Assembly (NCBI GenBank): GCA_964486135.1
Contig: CAZAKT010000003.1
Location: 12,274 to 76,273, forward strand
Length of the DNA stretch: 64,000 nt
Reading direction: 5' to 3'
Source of the DNA: UBA4923 sp964486135
GTDB taxonomy: Bacteria > Bacillota > Clostridia > Saccharofermentanales > DTU023
Part shown: positions 45,801 to 53,507 of the stretch, piece by piece
Layout: each line of letters starts with the position of its first letter
How positions within the stretch are numbered: the stretch's first letter is position 1
Made by a program: the position numbers and the translations under genes
Notes under the pieces: generated by a model
Databases searched by the model: none
What the model was told of the DNA's origin: nothing
Seen by the model: the letters and a program-made list of their open reading frames with translations, nothing else

Positions 45801-46145
45801 ACCTACAGCTACAAGGTCCGTGAGATTGCTGGCCAGAAGACAGACATTATTTACGATGACACCGAGTACTCCTTCACACTCAAAATCGAGGATAAGGGGA
45901 ATGGTGTCCTGGATGTCATCTTTGAATCAAAGGCCGGTGAACTCAAATTCACCAACACCCAGGAATTGGTCGGTGGTGATGAGGATACCAAAGAGAAGGT
46001 CAAGGGTGATGAGGACAAGAAGACTCCCGTAACTGGTGAGAAGCTTTCAGTCTACCGTTACCTGGGCTTCGTCCTGCTCCTGCTTGCGGCCTCTACAGTG
46101 GTACTCGTTCGGCGGAACTCCAAAAAGGAGGATGCTGCTGAGTAG
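42809..46145 (+). CDS. Multi-domain FctA/Spy0128-like isopeptide surface protein (contains assembly gap)
   Basis: The protein has a long N-region, a signal peptide core (WLAVLLAMVMLVGSVYLGS), a Gly/His-rich spacer and eight tandem immunoglobulin-like domains of about 115-125 residues. Each domain starts with a Lys (VQK, INK, VTK, VKK), has a Glu in the E(V/L)xG region and ends with Asn in FTNTY-like motifs, matching the Lys-Glu-Asn set that forms internal isopeptide bonds in Spy0128-type pilins. It ends KTPVTGEKL, a hydrophobic helix (LGFVLLLLAASTVVLV) and RRNSKKEDAAE, a sortase-type sorting signal with Thr instead of Leu. The 100-N gap in domain 1 breaks the frame artificially. Likely a wall-anchored stalk or adhesin. 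Base composition is AT-richer than the neighbours. Confidence 0.85.
43128..43227. other. Assembly gap of 100 N
   Basis: Exactly 100 N interrupt domain 1 of the surface protein. Both flanks are near-identical to domain 2 (43508 onward), where the equivalent interval is 87 bp. A missing length divisible by three restores the frame, so the 100 is a placeholder. Confidence 0.95.
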
Positions 46146-46197
46146 GTAACTGGATGCCGTTCATCCGGAGATTATTAACCCATAACGGTTAGGAAAA

Positions 46198-46240
46198 GCT
46201 GCCCATTCCGCTTTTGCGGGATGGACAGCCTTTTCCTTTT
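46198..46240 (+). terminator. Terminator of surface-protein gene 1
   Basis: A 14-bp stem (46198-46211 with 46216-46229, one mismatch and one wobble) with a TTTT loop is followed by TTTTCCTTTT. The same element in similar form follows the second surface gene. Confidence 0.9.
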
Positions 46241-46564
46241 GGCCTACCTGGACAAATTCTAAGAACTGCGCCTCCTAATTGAAGTTTCTCCAGTCAGCCA
46301 TGATTCAGCCCTGTGTTAGGGACTGAGGTCATATGGTAATACCAACATTCAATTAAGTCATACATAGATTATAAGGCAGCGTTAAAGAGGTTTAGAAGAG
46401 AGCTGAGCCACAGAGAGGGCAATCCCATCTATTTGTCCGCGCTCCCTGCGGCTGATTTCTAATCTGCCAAACACAAGTTAGGGGAAGCGGTCAATATTAT
46501 TGGCATATTCTATTGTCCATAAAGGAATGCGGCAGAATTGAAGCCGTGAATCATCAACCTGGTT
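46241..46564. other. Unassigned spacer between the two surface-protein genes
   Basis: No gene is supported here. An open stretch without a start codon (about 46335-46462, encoding KAALKRFRRELSHREGN) could be a remnant but resembles nothing I recognise. Base composition is AT-rich like the flanking repeats. The remainder of the 707-bp gap is copy B of the promoter-leader repeat. Confidence 0.5.
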
Positions 46565-46852
46565 TGAAGAAGACTAAGTATATATACCAGAAATCCCATC
46601 ATTTAATCATATGTATAAAGTACTACCAATCACCATAGCTTGTATGGTTAATTGAAGATGTTGGTAATGCTAAAAGCCTTATATAGTAGACATTTGAGCC
46701 ATAGGTTACCTGCTAGGACCAAAATTGCATAATGAGCTAGTGAGATGTATAATACTTTTGGTTGATAAGTTCGTTTTGAACAAAATTTCGGTGTAACTGT
46801 CAAAAGAATAAATATTAGTGGAAAAAGCTTTTGAGCTCGAAAGGACATTTCC
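46565..46852 (+). repeat. Promoter-leader repeat, copy B
   Basis: This is the second copy of the 42522-42808 region, in the same orientation, directly before the second surface-protein gene. Promoter boxes, the TTTCGGTGTAACTGTCA block and the AAAGGA ribosome-binding site are kept. Confidence 0.85.
46725..46753 (+). promoter_or_regulatory. Promoter of surface-protein gene 2
   Basis: TTGCAT (46725-46730), a 17-bp spacer and TATAAT (46748-46753), as in copy A. Confidence 0.8.
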
Positions 46853-48793
46853 ATGAAGATGAATGACAGGCCGTACACTTCCTCAACGCATCAAGATGAT
46901 TTAGTTTCCCAAAACAGGAAAGAAAAGAAGAATAGCAGAAAGAGAAAATTGTTGGCAGTCTTGCTGGCGATGGTCATGCTTATGGGCGTCGCCAACCTGG
47001 GACCGATGAATGTTGCGGCAAGCGATACGGATCCTGATACGCTTGATGCAGATTCCGGTAGACAACTTGCAGCCGGAGAGCCCGGAATTTTGGAAAGTCT
47101 TGGGGACCTTGGTAATTCTGAAGATACAGGGGAACTTGGCAAAAAGTTGGATAATCAAGATCTTAATTCTTGCCCTCGTCAGATCCAAACGATCGACACA
47201 AGAATCGAGGTTATAAAAACATTTGAAGACTGGGAATTATTTGAGGGCGATGTCTTCAGATTCGATCTGTATGTAGGAACAATAGATGGGGCAGGGGACA
47301 TTACCTATGGAAATGAACCCTATTCTTCTATCAGTCTGTCAGAAGATAACCCAATCGGATATTTTGAACTTGAAGGATTAACAGTTGGCACCCACACTTT
47401 TAGGGTAGAGGAACTAAACGGAGGGCTCGGAGGTGTAGTCTACGACTTGGATCCCCGGTACGTGACGGTTGAGGTAACAGAAGAAAATGGTGTCTTGTTA
47501 GCGACTGTCGCGCCGAACAGTCTCACATTCATTAATGTCTATGATCCTCTCAGAATTGATGCGACTATTCAGGTTAACAAAGAACTGATTGGCCGGGAAC
47601 TTACAGGTGAGGACGAGTTTAAATTTCTGCTTTATAAGGGAACTTGGGATAGGGGAGGGATTGTGGAGTATGAGGATGATCCTCGTGCGGAGATCTCCAT
47701 AAGAGGGGATAACCCCACCGGAATTTTCATACTGGAAGGACTCATTGCTGACAACCATCTTTATAAGATAGTGGAAGTTAAGGGATCAGACCCCTCGATT
47801 AAGTACGATTCTGAGTCCAAGGAATTTATAGTTTTCGTAGAAGGATTCTTTACAAATGATGGATGCGATGAAAGCATTGAACTGGTGGCGACTGTCGATC
47901 CTCCTGCGGTTACATTCACCAATCGCTATAGGGCAAAGCCTGTAACAGCGACGATCAGCGGAAGAAAGTACCTGGCTAATAGAGAGCTCGAGGGGGATGA
48001 CTTTACATTTGGACTCTTTCCTGCGGACCAGGATGGTAATATAATTGGCCCTCCAATCAAGGAAACGACCAATGATGCCGATGGAAACTGGAGTTTCAAT
48101 CTAAAATACAGGCAGGGCAGGGAAGGTAGCTACTACTATGTAGTCAAGGAAGCTGAAGGTGCTTTGAGCTATATAGGCTACGATGCCAGTTCCATACTTT
48201 ACCAAGTAGAGGTTGAGGATAATCTCAAGGGGAACATGGTAGCCTATGTCAGCCTTACCAGTAGTGATGAAGTGGCGGCTTTCCATAATCAATACAGGGC
48301 CAGCGGCAGCTATAGCTTGAATGTTAAAAAAGAAATGGTTGGCCGGGCTCTGGTTGAAGGGGAATTTGATTTCCAACTGCTTGACGGGGATGGTAAGCTA
48401 CTGCAGGAGGCCAAGAACAAGTCTGATGGTCTGGTGGCCTTTTCTCCTCTTAGCTTCGATCAGGACGATATCGGGAAGACCTATAGCTACAAGGTCCGTG
48501 AACGGGCGGGTAGCAGGACGGACATTGCCTATGATGACACGGAGTACTCCTTCACTCTTAAAATTGAGGATAAGGGTGGAGGCCTCCTGGCTATCATCTA
48601 TGACTCAAAGGCCAGTGAGCTCAAGTTCACAAACATTCAGGAACTGGTAGGCGGAGATGAGGATACAAAGACTCCCGTGACTGGTGAGAAGCTTTCAATC
48701 TACCGCTATCTGGGCTTGGTCCTGCTCCTGCTTGCGGCCTCAACAGTGGTGCTCGTGCGGCGGTTCTCCAAAAAAGAGGATGCTGCTGAGTAG
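46853..48793 (+). CDS. FctA/Spy0128-like isopeptide surface protein, paralogue of gene 1
   Basis: The 646-residue product starts like its neighbour (NDRPYTSSTHQDD, then a basic stretch and LLAVLLAMVMLMGVANLG), has an acidic spacer of about 70 residues, four isopeptide-type domains and the same end (KTPVTGEKLSIYRYLG, hydrophobic helix, RRFSKKEDAAE). Domain 1 is the most diverged (VIKTF...FINVY) yet keeps Lys and Asn. Domains 3 and 4 correspond to domains 5 and 8 of gene 1, and the final 130 residues are nearly the same, which points to duplication followed by domain loss or gain. The ATG follows AAAGGACATTTCC. Likely wall-anchored; function unknown. Confidence 0.88.
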   Translation: MKMNDRPYTSSTHQDDLVSQNRKEKKNSRKRKLLAVLLAMVMLMGVANLGPMNVAASDTDPDTLDADSGRQLAAGEPGILESLGDLGNSEDTGELGKKLDNQDLNSCPRQIQTIDTRIEVIKTFEDWELFEGDVFRFDLYVGTIDGAGDITYGNEPYSSISLSEDNPIGYFELEGLTVGTHTFRVEELNGGLGGVVYDLDPRYVTVEVTEENGVLLATVAPNSLTFINVYDPLRIDATIQVNKELIGRELTGEDEFKFLLYKGTWDRGGIVEYEDDPRAEISIRGDNPTGIFILEGLIADNHLYKIVEVKGSDPSIKYDSESKEFIVFVEGFFTNDGCDESIELVATVDPPAVTFTNRYRAKPVTATISGRKYLANRELEGDDFTFGLFPADQDGNIIGPPIKETTNDADGNWSFNLKYRQGREGSYYYVVKEAEGALSYIGYDASSILYQVEVEDNLKGNMVAYVSLTSSDEVAAFHNQYRASGSYSLNVKKEMVGRALVEGEFDFQLLDGDGKLLQEAKNKSDGLVAFSPLSFDQDDIGKTYSYKVRERAGSRTDIAYDDTEYSFTLKIEDKGGGLLAIIYDSKASELKFTNIQELVGGDEDTKTPVTGEKLSIYRYLGLVLLLLAASTVVLVRRFSKKEDAAE

Positions 48794-48845
48794 ATAACCG
48801 GATGTCAGTCATCCGGGGATTATCAGCCCATAACGGTTGGGAAAA

Positions 48846-48887
48846 GCTGTCCTTTTCGCGGGAGCGGGATGGACAGCCTTTTCTTTT
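48846..48887 (+). terminator. Terminator of surface-protein gene 2
   Basis: GCTGTCC (48846-48852) pairs with GGACAGC (48871-48877), the inner stem continues with wobble pairs to a GGGA loop, and CTTTTCTTTT follows. It is homologous to the terminator at 46198-46240. Confidence 0.9.
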
Positions 48888-48980
48888 AAGCTTTCCTTTA
48901 GCTCTTCTATGAGACAGGTCCCATAATTGCTATACTTGCGCTGTAGCCTTTTACAGGGCTCGAAAGGGGAACTTTGTCGT

Positions 48981-50084
48981 ATGAAAAAATTCCGTGTAGG
49001 AATATTGGGGGCAACCGGCTTTGTCGGCCAGCACTTTATAATGCTTCTGGAAGACCATCCCTGGTTTGAAGTGACCTGTCTCATGGCTTCACCAAGATCC
49101 AAGGGGAAGAGCTACCAGGAGGCGGTCGGTGACCAGTGGTTTATGGAGGATCCGATTCCGGAAGGGATCAGGGCTATCCCTGTCCTGGGGACAGACCAGC
49201 TGGATCTCTTGGGGGGTCAGGTAGACTTCATCTTCAGCGCTGTCAATATGGAAAAGGAAGACCTGATCCGCTTGGAGGAGACCATAGCCCGGGCGGAAAT
49301 CCCTGTTGTCAGTAATAATTCAGCCCTCCGCTGGGGTCCTGACACTCCATTAGTAATACCAGAGATTAATCCAAGTCATACTCATTTGATAAAAGCACAG
49401 CGAGAGAGGCTGGGGACAAAGCGAGGCTTTGTTGTGACCAATCCCAACTGCTCCATCCAAAGCTTTATGACGGCCCTGACGCCCCTTTTGGACCTGGACC
49501 TGGAGAAGGTCTTTGTCACTACCTATCAGGCGGTCTCCGGGGCGGGGAGAAGGCTTGCTGACTGGCCTGAGATGCAGGGCAATGTCATCCCCTATATCGG
49601 AGGGGAGGAAGAGAAAAGCGAGCGGGAGCCCCTGAGGATATGGGGACAATGTGAAGGCCAGGGGATTGAGCTGGCCTCAACCCCCCTTATTTCGGCCCAG
49701 TGCCTCCGCGTGCCGGTGGAATTCGGTCATCTGGCGGCCGTCTTTGTCAAATTCAGGGAAAAGCCTGAGCAGGAGGAGATCCTGGCCAGATGGCGGGACT
49801 TTATAAGCGAAGTCGGGGAGGCGGGGTTGCCAAGCGCTCCGGTTCCCTTTTTACAGTATTTTGAGGAAGAGGACCGACCCCAACCCAGATTGGACGCCTC
49901 CCAGCAAAAGGGCATGGGGATCTCGATCGGGCGCTTGCGACAAGACCCCCTCTTTGATTACAAGTTTGTCTGCTTGTCCAACAACCTGATCCGGGGGGCG
50001 GCAGGAGGGGCCATCCTTCTGGCGGAGCTGCTGGTTCATCAGGGCTGGCTGGCCCGGGAAGAGGAGGGGGAAGCATGCGGTTAA
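48981..50084 (+). CDS. asd: Aspartate-semialdehyde dehydrogenase (archaeal/fungal-type subfamily)
   Basis: The 367-residue enzyme reduces aspartyl phosphate to the semialdehyde for lysine/DAP, threonine and methionine synthesis. It has the Rossmann start KFRVGILGATGFVGQHF, the catalytic cysteine in VTNPNCSIQSFM, the VTTYQAVSGAGR strand and a C-terminal HLAAVFVKF segment. The layout fits the subfamily found in archaea, fungi and some Clostridia rather than the E. coli type. ATG 48981 follows AAAGGGGAA at a long spacing; TATACT at 48931-48936 may be its -10 box. It overlaps the MurE-like gene by 10 bp. Confidence 0.9.
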   Translation: MKKFRVGILGATGFVGQHFIMLLEDHPWFEVTCLMASPRSKGKSYQEAVGDQWFMEDPIPEGIRAIPVLGTDQLDLLGGQVDFIFSAVNMEKEDLIRLEETIARAEIPVVSNNSALRWGPDTPLVIPEINPSHTHLIKAQRERLGTKRGFVVTNPNCSIQSFMTALTPLLDLDLEKVFVTTYQAVSGAGRRLADWPEMQGNVIPYIGGEEEKSEREPLRIWGQCEGQGIELASTPLISAQCLRVPVEFGHLAAVFVKFREKPEQEEILARWRDFISEVGEAGLPSAPVPFLQYFEEEDRPQPRLDASQQKGMGISIGRLRQDPLFDYKFVCLSNNLIRGAAGGAILLAELLVHQGWLAREEEGEACG

Positions 50085-51613
50085 GCGACTTACTGACGGC
50101 CCTGTCAGAGGCAGAAATCCTTAACCAGGTCGCTGAAGCTGACGTCTTAGGTGTTACCTGTGATTCACGTATGGTCCGGCCAGGTTACATATTCGTGGCC
50201 ATTCCGGGAGCCCTGACAGATGGTCATCTTTACATTGATGAGGCGATGACCCGGGGAGCCCTGGCTGTCGTCCTGGAGCGGCCCCAGGGTCTTTCCGTCA
50301 CCGAGATCCGGGTGCCGGTGGCCAGGCGGGCTTTGGCTGAGCTGTCACGGGCCTTTTACGGCTATCCCGACCGGGAGCTCTTTATGGTTGGGGTAACGGC
50401 GACAAATGGCAAAACCACCACCACTTCCATGGTTGACCATATCCTGACGGGGCAGGGGATAGAGACTTCAGTGATCGGATCGGTTGCCTACCGGTACGGG
50501 GATGTCAAGACCCAATCGCGGCTGACCACACCGGAGAGCTCGGATCTCCACGCCATGCTCCGTCAACAGGCGGACGCCGGGGTCAAGGTGGTCTCCATGG
50601 AGGTATCCTCCATCGCCGAGGAACAGTACCGGGTCTATGGGATCGATTACGATGTCGTCGCCTTCCTGAACATCACGCCGGACCATATGCCGGACCATGG
50701 ATCCTTTGAGGCCTATTACCAGGCCAAGGCCAAGCTGGTCCGGACGGTGGGTCAGGGGACCCCAGTGATCCTGAACCGGGATCAGGAAGAGGTCTACAGG
50801 CTCCGGGAGGAAACACCAGGCCAGGTGATCACCATAGGGATCGATCATGCGGATGCGGATGTGGTCGCAGAGAATCTACGCTTGCCTGCTGGCATCCCCC
50901 AATTCGACCTGGTCATCCGCCGGCCCATCAAGACCGGGAGGGGAGTGGTGGAAGCGGGCCGTTGGCCCGTCCGTCTCCGGGTGCCCGGCCGCCATTCCGT
51001 CTACAATGCCATGGCCGCGACGATCATAACATTATGCTATGTATTACCTATTGAAAAGATAGTACTACTATTAGAAAGCTTCAGGGGAGTGGAGCGGAGG
51101 CTGCAGATCCTTTACCAGAAGGAGTTCACCCTGATCGATGACCATATCAGCGACGAGGACAATACGAGGAAGATGCTGGAGGCACTCTCCGTTATGACCG
51201 ACGGCCTTCCCGTCCACCTCATCTATGCCGTCAGGGGTAACCGTGGCGTCCAGGTCAACCGTGAGGTCATCTCTCAATTTGCCGAACATAAGGATTCCAT
51301 CAATTGGCGGACTTTCATGGTAACCGACAGTATCGATGTCGCCAGGAAAAGGGACATAGTCCTGCCGGAGGAACATAAAGCCGTCATGGAAGATCTGCAG
51401 GCAGCGGGATATGAGGTCGAATTTCAGCTGGAGCTCCGGGCTGCCATTAATAAAATGCTGCCCCTTGTTGGGGAAGGCGAATTCTTTGTCCTGGCCGGTT
51501 CCCATAATATGGACAAGGGGGGCCGGATTGCCCTGGAGCTTCTGGCGGAGGGGAGACCTGAATCTGAAAGGGAAGCCATCCTTGAAATCCTGGAAGACCG
51601 GGTCATGGGTTGA
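50075..51613 (+). CDS. MurE-like Mur ligase with divergent C-terminal domain
   Basis: The 512-residue product has the MurE N-domain (GVTCDSRMVRPGYIFVAIPG), an intact central ATPase domain (VGVTATNGKTTTTSM, TTPESSDLHAMLRQ, MEVSSIAEEQYRV, NITPDHMPDHGSFEAYYQAKAKL) and a third domain that departs from the family: the usual YAHNPDG region reads IDDHISDEDNTRKM, and the DNPR amino-acid-selecting motif of DAP-type MurE is not found. It is coupled to asd, which supplies the DAP/lysine pathway. It may add an unusual third residue to UDP-MurNAc-dipeptide or act on another substrate. Confidence 0.75.
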   Translation: MRLSDLLTALSEAEILNQVAEADVLGVTCDSRMVRPGYIFVAIPGALTDGHLYIDEAMTRGALAVVLERPQGLSVTEIRVPVARRALAELSRAFYGYPDRELFMVGVTATNGKTTTTSMVDHILTGQGIETSVIGSVAYRYGDVKTQSRLTTPESSDLHAMLRQQADAGVKVVSMEVSSIAEEQYRVYGIDYDVVAFLNITPDHMPDHGSFEAYYQAKAKLVRTVGQGTPVILNRDQEEVYRLREETPGQVITIGIDHADADVVAENLRLPAGIPQFDLVIRRPIKTGRGVVEAGRWPVRLRVPGRHSVYNAMAATIITLCYVLPIEKIVLLLESFRGVERRLQILYQKEFTLIDDHISDEDNTRKMLEALSVMTDGLPVHLIYAVRGNRGVQVNREVISQFAEHKDSINWRTFMVTDSIDVARKRDIVLPEEHKAVMEDLQAAGYEVEFQLELRAAINKMLPLVGEGEFFVLAGSHNMDKGGRIALELLAEGRPESEREAILEILEDRVMG

Positions 51614-51625
51614 CTGATTCCTGAA

Positions 51626-51663
51626 ATCGTACTGCGTAAAATATAAATTTTACGCAGTACGAT
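51626..51663. other. Perfect 38-bp palindrome
   Basis: The 17-base arm 51626-51642 (ATCGTACTGCGTAAAAT) is perfectly repeated in inverted form at 51647-51663, with 4 bases between. No T-run follows. Convergent genes flank it. It could be a bidirectional terminator, an operator, or a recombination site: the central 28 bp have the 11-6-11 layout with a TATAAA centre as in dif sites. Confidence 0.6.
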
Positions 51664-51823
51664 AGGGGCAAACAAGGGAGAAGGCAGTAGAAGTCACTAT
51701 TTATCTAAAAAGACGGAAAAGCCTTCAAATAGAACTTTTTAAAAGACCCCCAATGACCTGGGCTCTGTTTTGAATCTTTTAAAATGATCCTGGAGCAATC
51801 CTTCTGAGGGAAATTCTTCCCTT

Positions 51824-52267
51824 TTAAGGGAAACCAGCCGTCACACTCTCTGTCTCGGTCTCATGTTGACTTTTATAGTAGCTGTCGTCACCGCTGATCT
51901 TCCTCATCTCGTCGATGTTGGTAAAAGGATTGTAAATGGCGATCAGGATAACAAGAAAGATCAGAATCATTAAATAGGTCAACAGGCTTCGCAGGGTCCT
52001 CTGATTGCGCTCCTGTTGAAACTTACGATTGATCTTGTCAACCGTCGTATAACCTTTCAGGCGAAAAATCCGATGACCTGACCGGGCATCTTCCTCGATA
52101 CTGCCCCGGACAGGTTCATAATATTTGGACAGGAAGGTCTGCGTCCGACTCATCGCTTGTTTGTCAGCAGTTTTTCTTTCCCGTGACGCGTCAATCGAAC
52201 GGTCCTCCAGCCTGGGGGCCCGATTCCTATCCTGGGGTATTCGGATCTTGGGTTTTTCTTCCTGCAT
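51824..52267 (-). CDS. Single-pass membrane protein of unknown function
   Basis: The 147-residue product has a charged N-terminal half (about 1-92, Arg/Lys/Asp/Glu-rich, likely cytoplasmic), one transmembrane helix (LLTYLMILIFLVILIAIYNPF, about 93-113) and a short outer tail. I do not recognise the family. GGAGAA precedes the ATG and TAGAAT lies upstream. It is divergent from lexA, with starts about 140 bp apart, so both may share control. Confidence 0.7.
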   Translation of the reverse strand: MQEEKPKIRIPQDRNRAPRLEDRSIDASRERKTADKQAMSRTQTFLSKYYEPVRGSIEEDARSGHRIFRLKGYTTVDKINRKFQQERNQRTLRSLLTYLMILIFLVILIAIYNPFTNIDEMRKISGDDSYYKSQHETETESVTAGFP

Positions 52268-52329
52268 GCTAATTCTCCGGATCGCGTTTATTCTAGCATA
52301 TTGCGAACACTAAATGACCGTACCTGGAC

Positions 52330-52358
52330 TTGATAGTGAACAAATGTTTTGTTATCAT
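52330..52358 (+). promoter_or_regulatory. lexA promoter with LexA box in the spacer
   Basis: TTGATA (52330-52335), a 17-bp spacer and TATCAT (52353-52358). The spacer contains GAACAAATGTTT (52338-52349), matching GAAC-N4-GTTY. LexA bound here would cover RNA polymerase contacts, giving autorepression. Confidence 0.8.
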
Positions 52359-52406
52359 AGGGGCAGGAATAATGGTCCAAAAGCTGACAATTCCTGGGAG
52401 GCCCTT

Positions 52407-53048
52407 ATGCGCGCGAAAGAAACCTACCCCTTCACCAGAGCCAATGTAGATCAAACCCTGGATTCGGTATATGAGTACATCTGCGACTATATTAAAGAGA
52501 ATGCCTTTGCCCCTTCTGTACGTGACATTGCCCAGGGGACGGGACTCCGGTCAACTTCGACGGTTTACAGCCATCTCAAAAGGCTTGTTGAAGAAGGCCG
52601 GATCGAGATGGATCCGGGTAAACGCAGATCCATAAGGGTTCCTGCCCTGGAAGTTGATTCGCCGCCTGCCATTCCCCTCCTGGGGACCGTAACAGCCGGA
52701 AAACCAATCCTGGCCACGGAAAATATCGAACGCATGATCCCCCTCCCCTTCCCCGTCCGGCAGGATGCCGACTCTGTATTTGCCCTCCGGGTCGAAGGTG
52801 ACAGTATGGCCGGCGCGGCTATCCTGGACGGCGATATCGTTATCATTGAGAAACAGAGCATTGCGGATGACGGCGAGATCGTGGTCGCCCTCCTGGATGA
52901 TGAGGCCACGGTCAAGACCTTGAAGCGCAAGCGGACAGGCCAATACTATCTCCATCCGGAAAATGAGCTCTATGATGATATCCCCCTCGATCGCGAGGGG
53001 ACCATGATCCTCGGTGTGGTCCGGGGCCTGCTCCGTATGGAGCTTTGA
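52407..53048 (+). CDS. lexA: SOS repressor LexA
   Basis: The 213-residue product has an N-terminal winged helix (TLDSVYEYICDYIKENAFAPSVRDIAQGTGLRSTSTVYSHLKRL) and a C-terminal S24 peptidase domain. The cleavage bond Ala97-Gly98 lies in TVTAGKP; Ser133 (GDSMAGA) and Lys170 (ATVKTLKR) form the dyad. It represses SOS genes until RecA filaments trigger self-cleavage. ATG 52407 follows GGGAGG; upstream in-frame codons lie in the promoter. Its stop codon directly abuts the hfq stop codon on the other strand. Confidence 0.96.
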   Translation: MRAKETYPFTRANVDQTLDSVYEYICDYIKENAFAPSVRDIAQGTGLRSTSTVYSHLKRLVEEGRIEMDPGKRRSIRVPALEVDSPPAIPLLGTVTAGKPILATENIERMIPLPFPVRQDADSVFALRVEGDSMAGAAILDGDIVIIEKQSIADDGEIVVALLDDEATVKTLKRKRTGQYYLHPENELYDDIPLDREGTMILGVVRGLLRMEL

Positions 53049-53399
53049 TCAGTGGGGCCTCAGGGCTGTCTGGGAGACGATGCGGGGGTAGGAGATCCCG
53101 GAACGTGAGTTCCGCCGGGCCTCATTGAAGATCAGATGGAGCTCTTCAAAAGGCTTGATGCAGACAACTGACGTTTTGTAGAGGAGTTGCTGCGTCCCCC
53201 GAGATGAGACAATAATCGATTCCTGGTCGAAGCCGATAATCAGGCCTTCAACAATCGACTGATCGAAGAGCTGGATGACGACATTGATCTTCTCGCGCCT
53301 GATATGGTTCAAGAAAGTCTCCTGGATCCGGAAGGTCTGTGAATTTACGGTCTTTTTTACGGCTGTCTTATCCTTGTCCTTATGCTTGTAGTACTCCAT
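53049..53399 (-). CDS. hfq: RNA chaperone Hfq
   Basis: The 116-residue product contains the Hfq Sm fold: FRIQETFLNHIRREKINVVIQLFDQSIVEGLIIGFDQESIIVSSRGTQQLLYKTSVVCIKP, with the Sm2 YKT..V..I pattern. About 24 basic residues precede and 35 residues follow the core. Hfq forms hexamers that bind sRNA and mRNA. ATG 53399 follows AAAGGAGG at a good distance; an upstream ATG at 53459 lacks a site. miaA-hfq adjacency is a classic arrangement and supports the call. Confidence 0.9.
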   Translation of the reverse strand: MEYYKHKDKDKTAVKKTVNSQTFRIQETFLNHIRREKINVVIQLFDQSIVEGLIIGFDQESIIVSSRGTQQLLYKTSVVCIKPFEELHLIFNEARRNSRSGISYPRIVSQTALRPH

Positions 53400-53507
53400 G
53401 GCGCGGCCTCCTTTGCGTAAGACTATGGAACCAGTAGGACTGAAGTGTTCTTCCAGCATAAGGGGCGGGTGGATCGATTATTTCGTTGCCGGCGAAATCC
53501 TGGCCGG

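Noticed and set aside
42809..46145. Surface-protein gene 1 as a frameshifted pseudogene
   Set aside because: The frame change coincides with the 100-N placeholder; the flanks and domain 2 show that a gap length divisible by three restores one frame.
46335..46462. Open stretch encoding KAALKRFRRELSHREGN between the two surface genes
   Set aside because: No start codon or ribosome-binding site, only about 40 codons, and no family recognised. It may be a gene remnant but cannot be supported.
48888..48980. Lysine riboswitch before asd
   Set aside because: Fewer than 100 bases are available and no nested helices of the L-box type are seen.
51626..51663. Palindrome as a plain intrinsic terminator of the MurE-like gene
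   Set aside because: There is no T-run after either arm, and the stem is longer and more perfect than the terminators seen elsewhere in the window; kept as an open finding instead.
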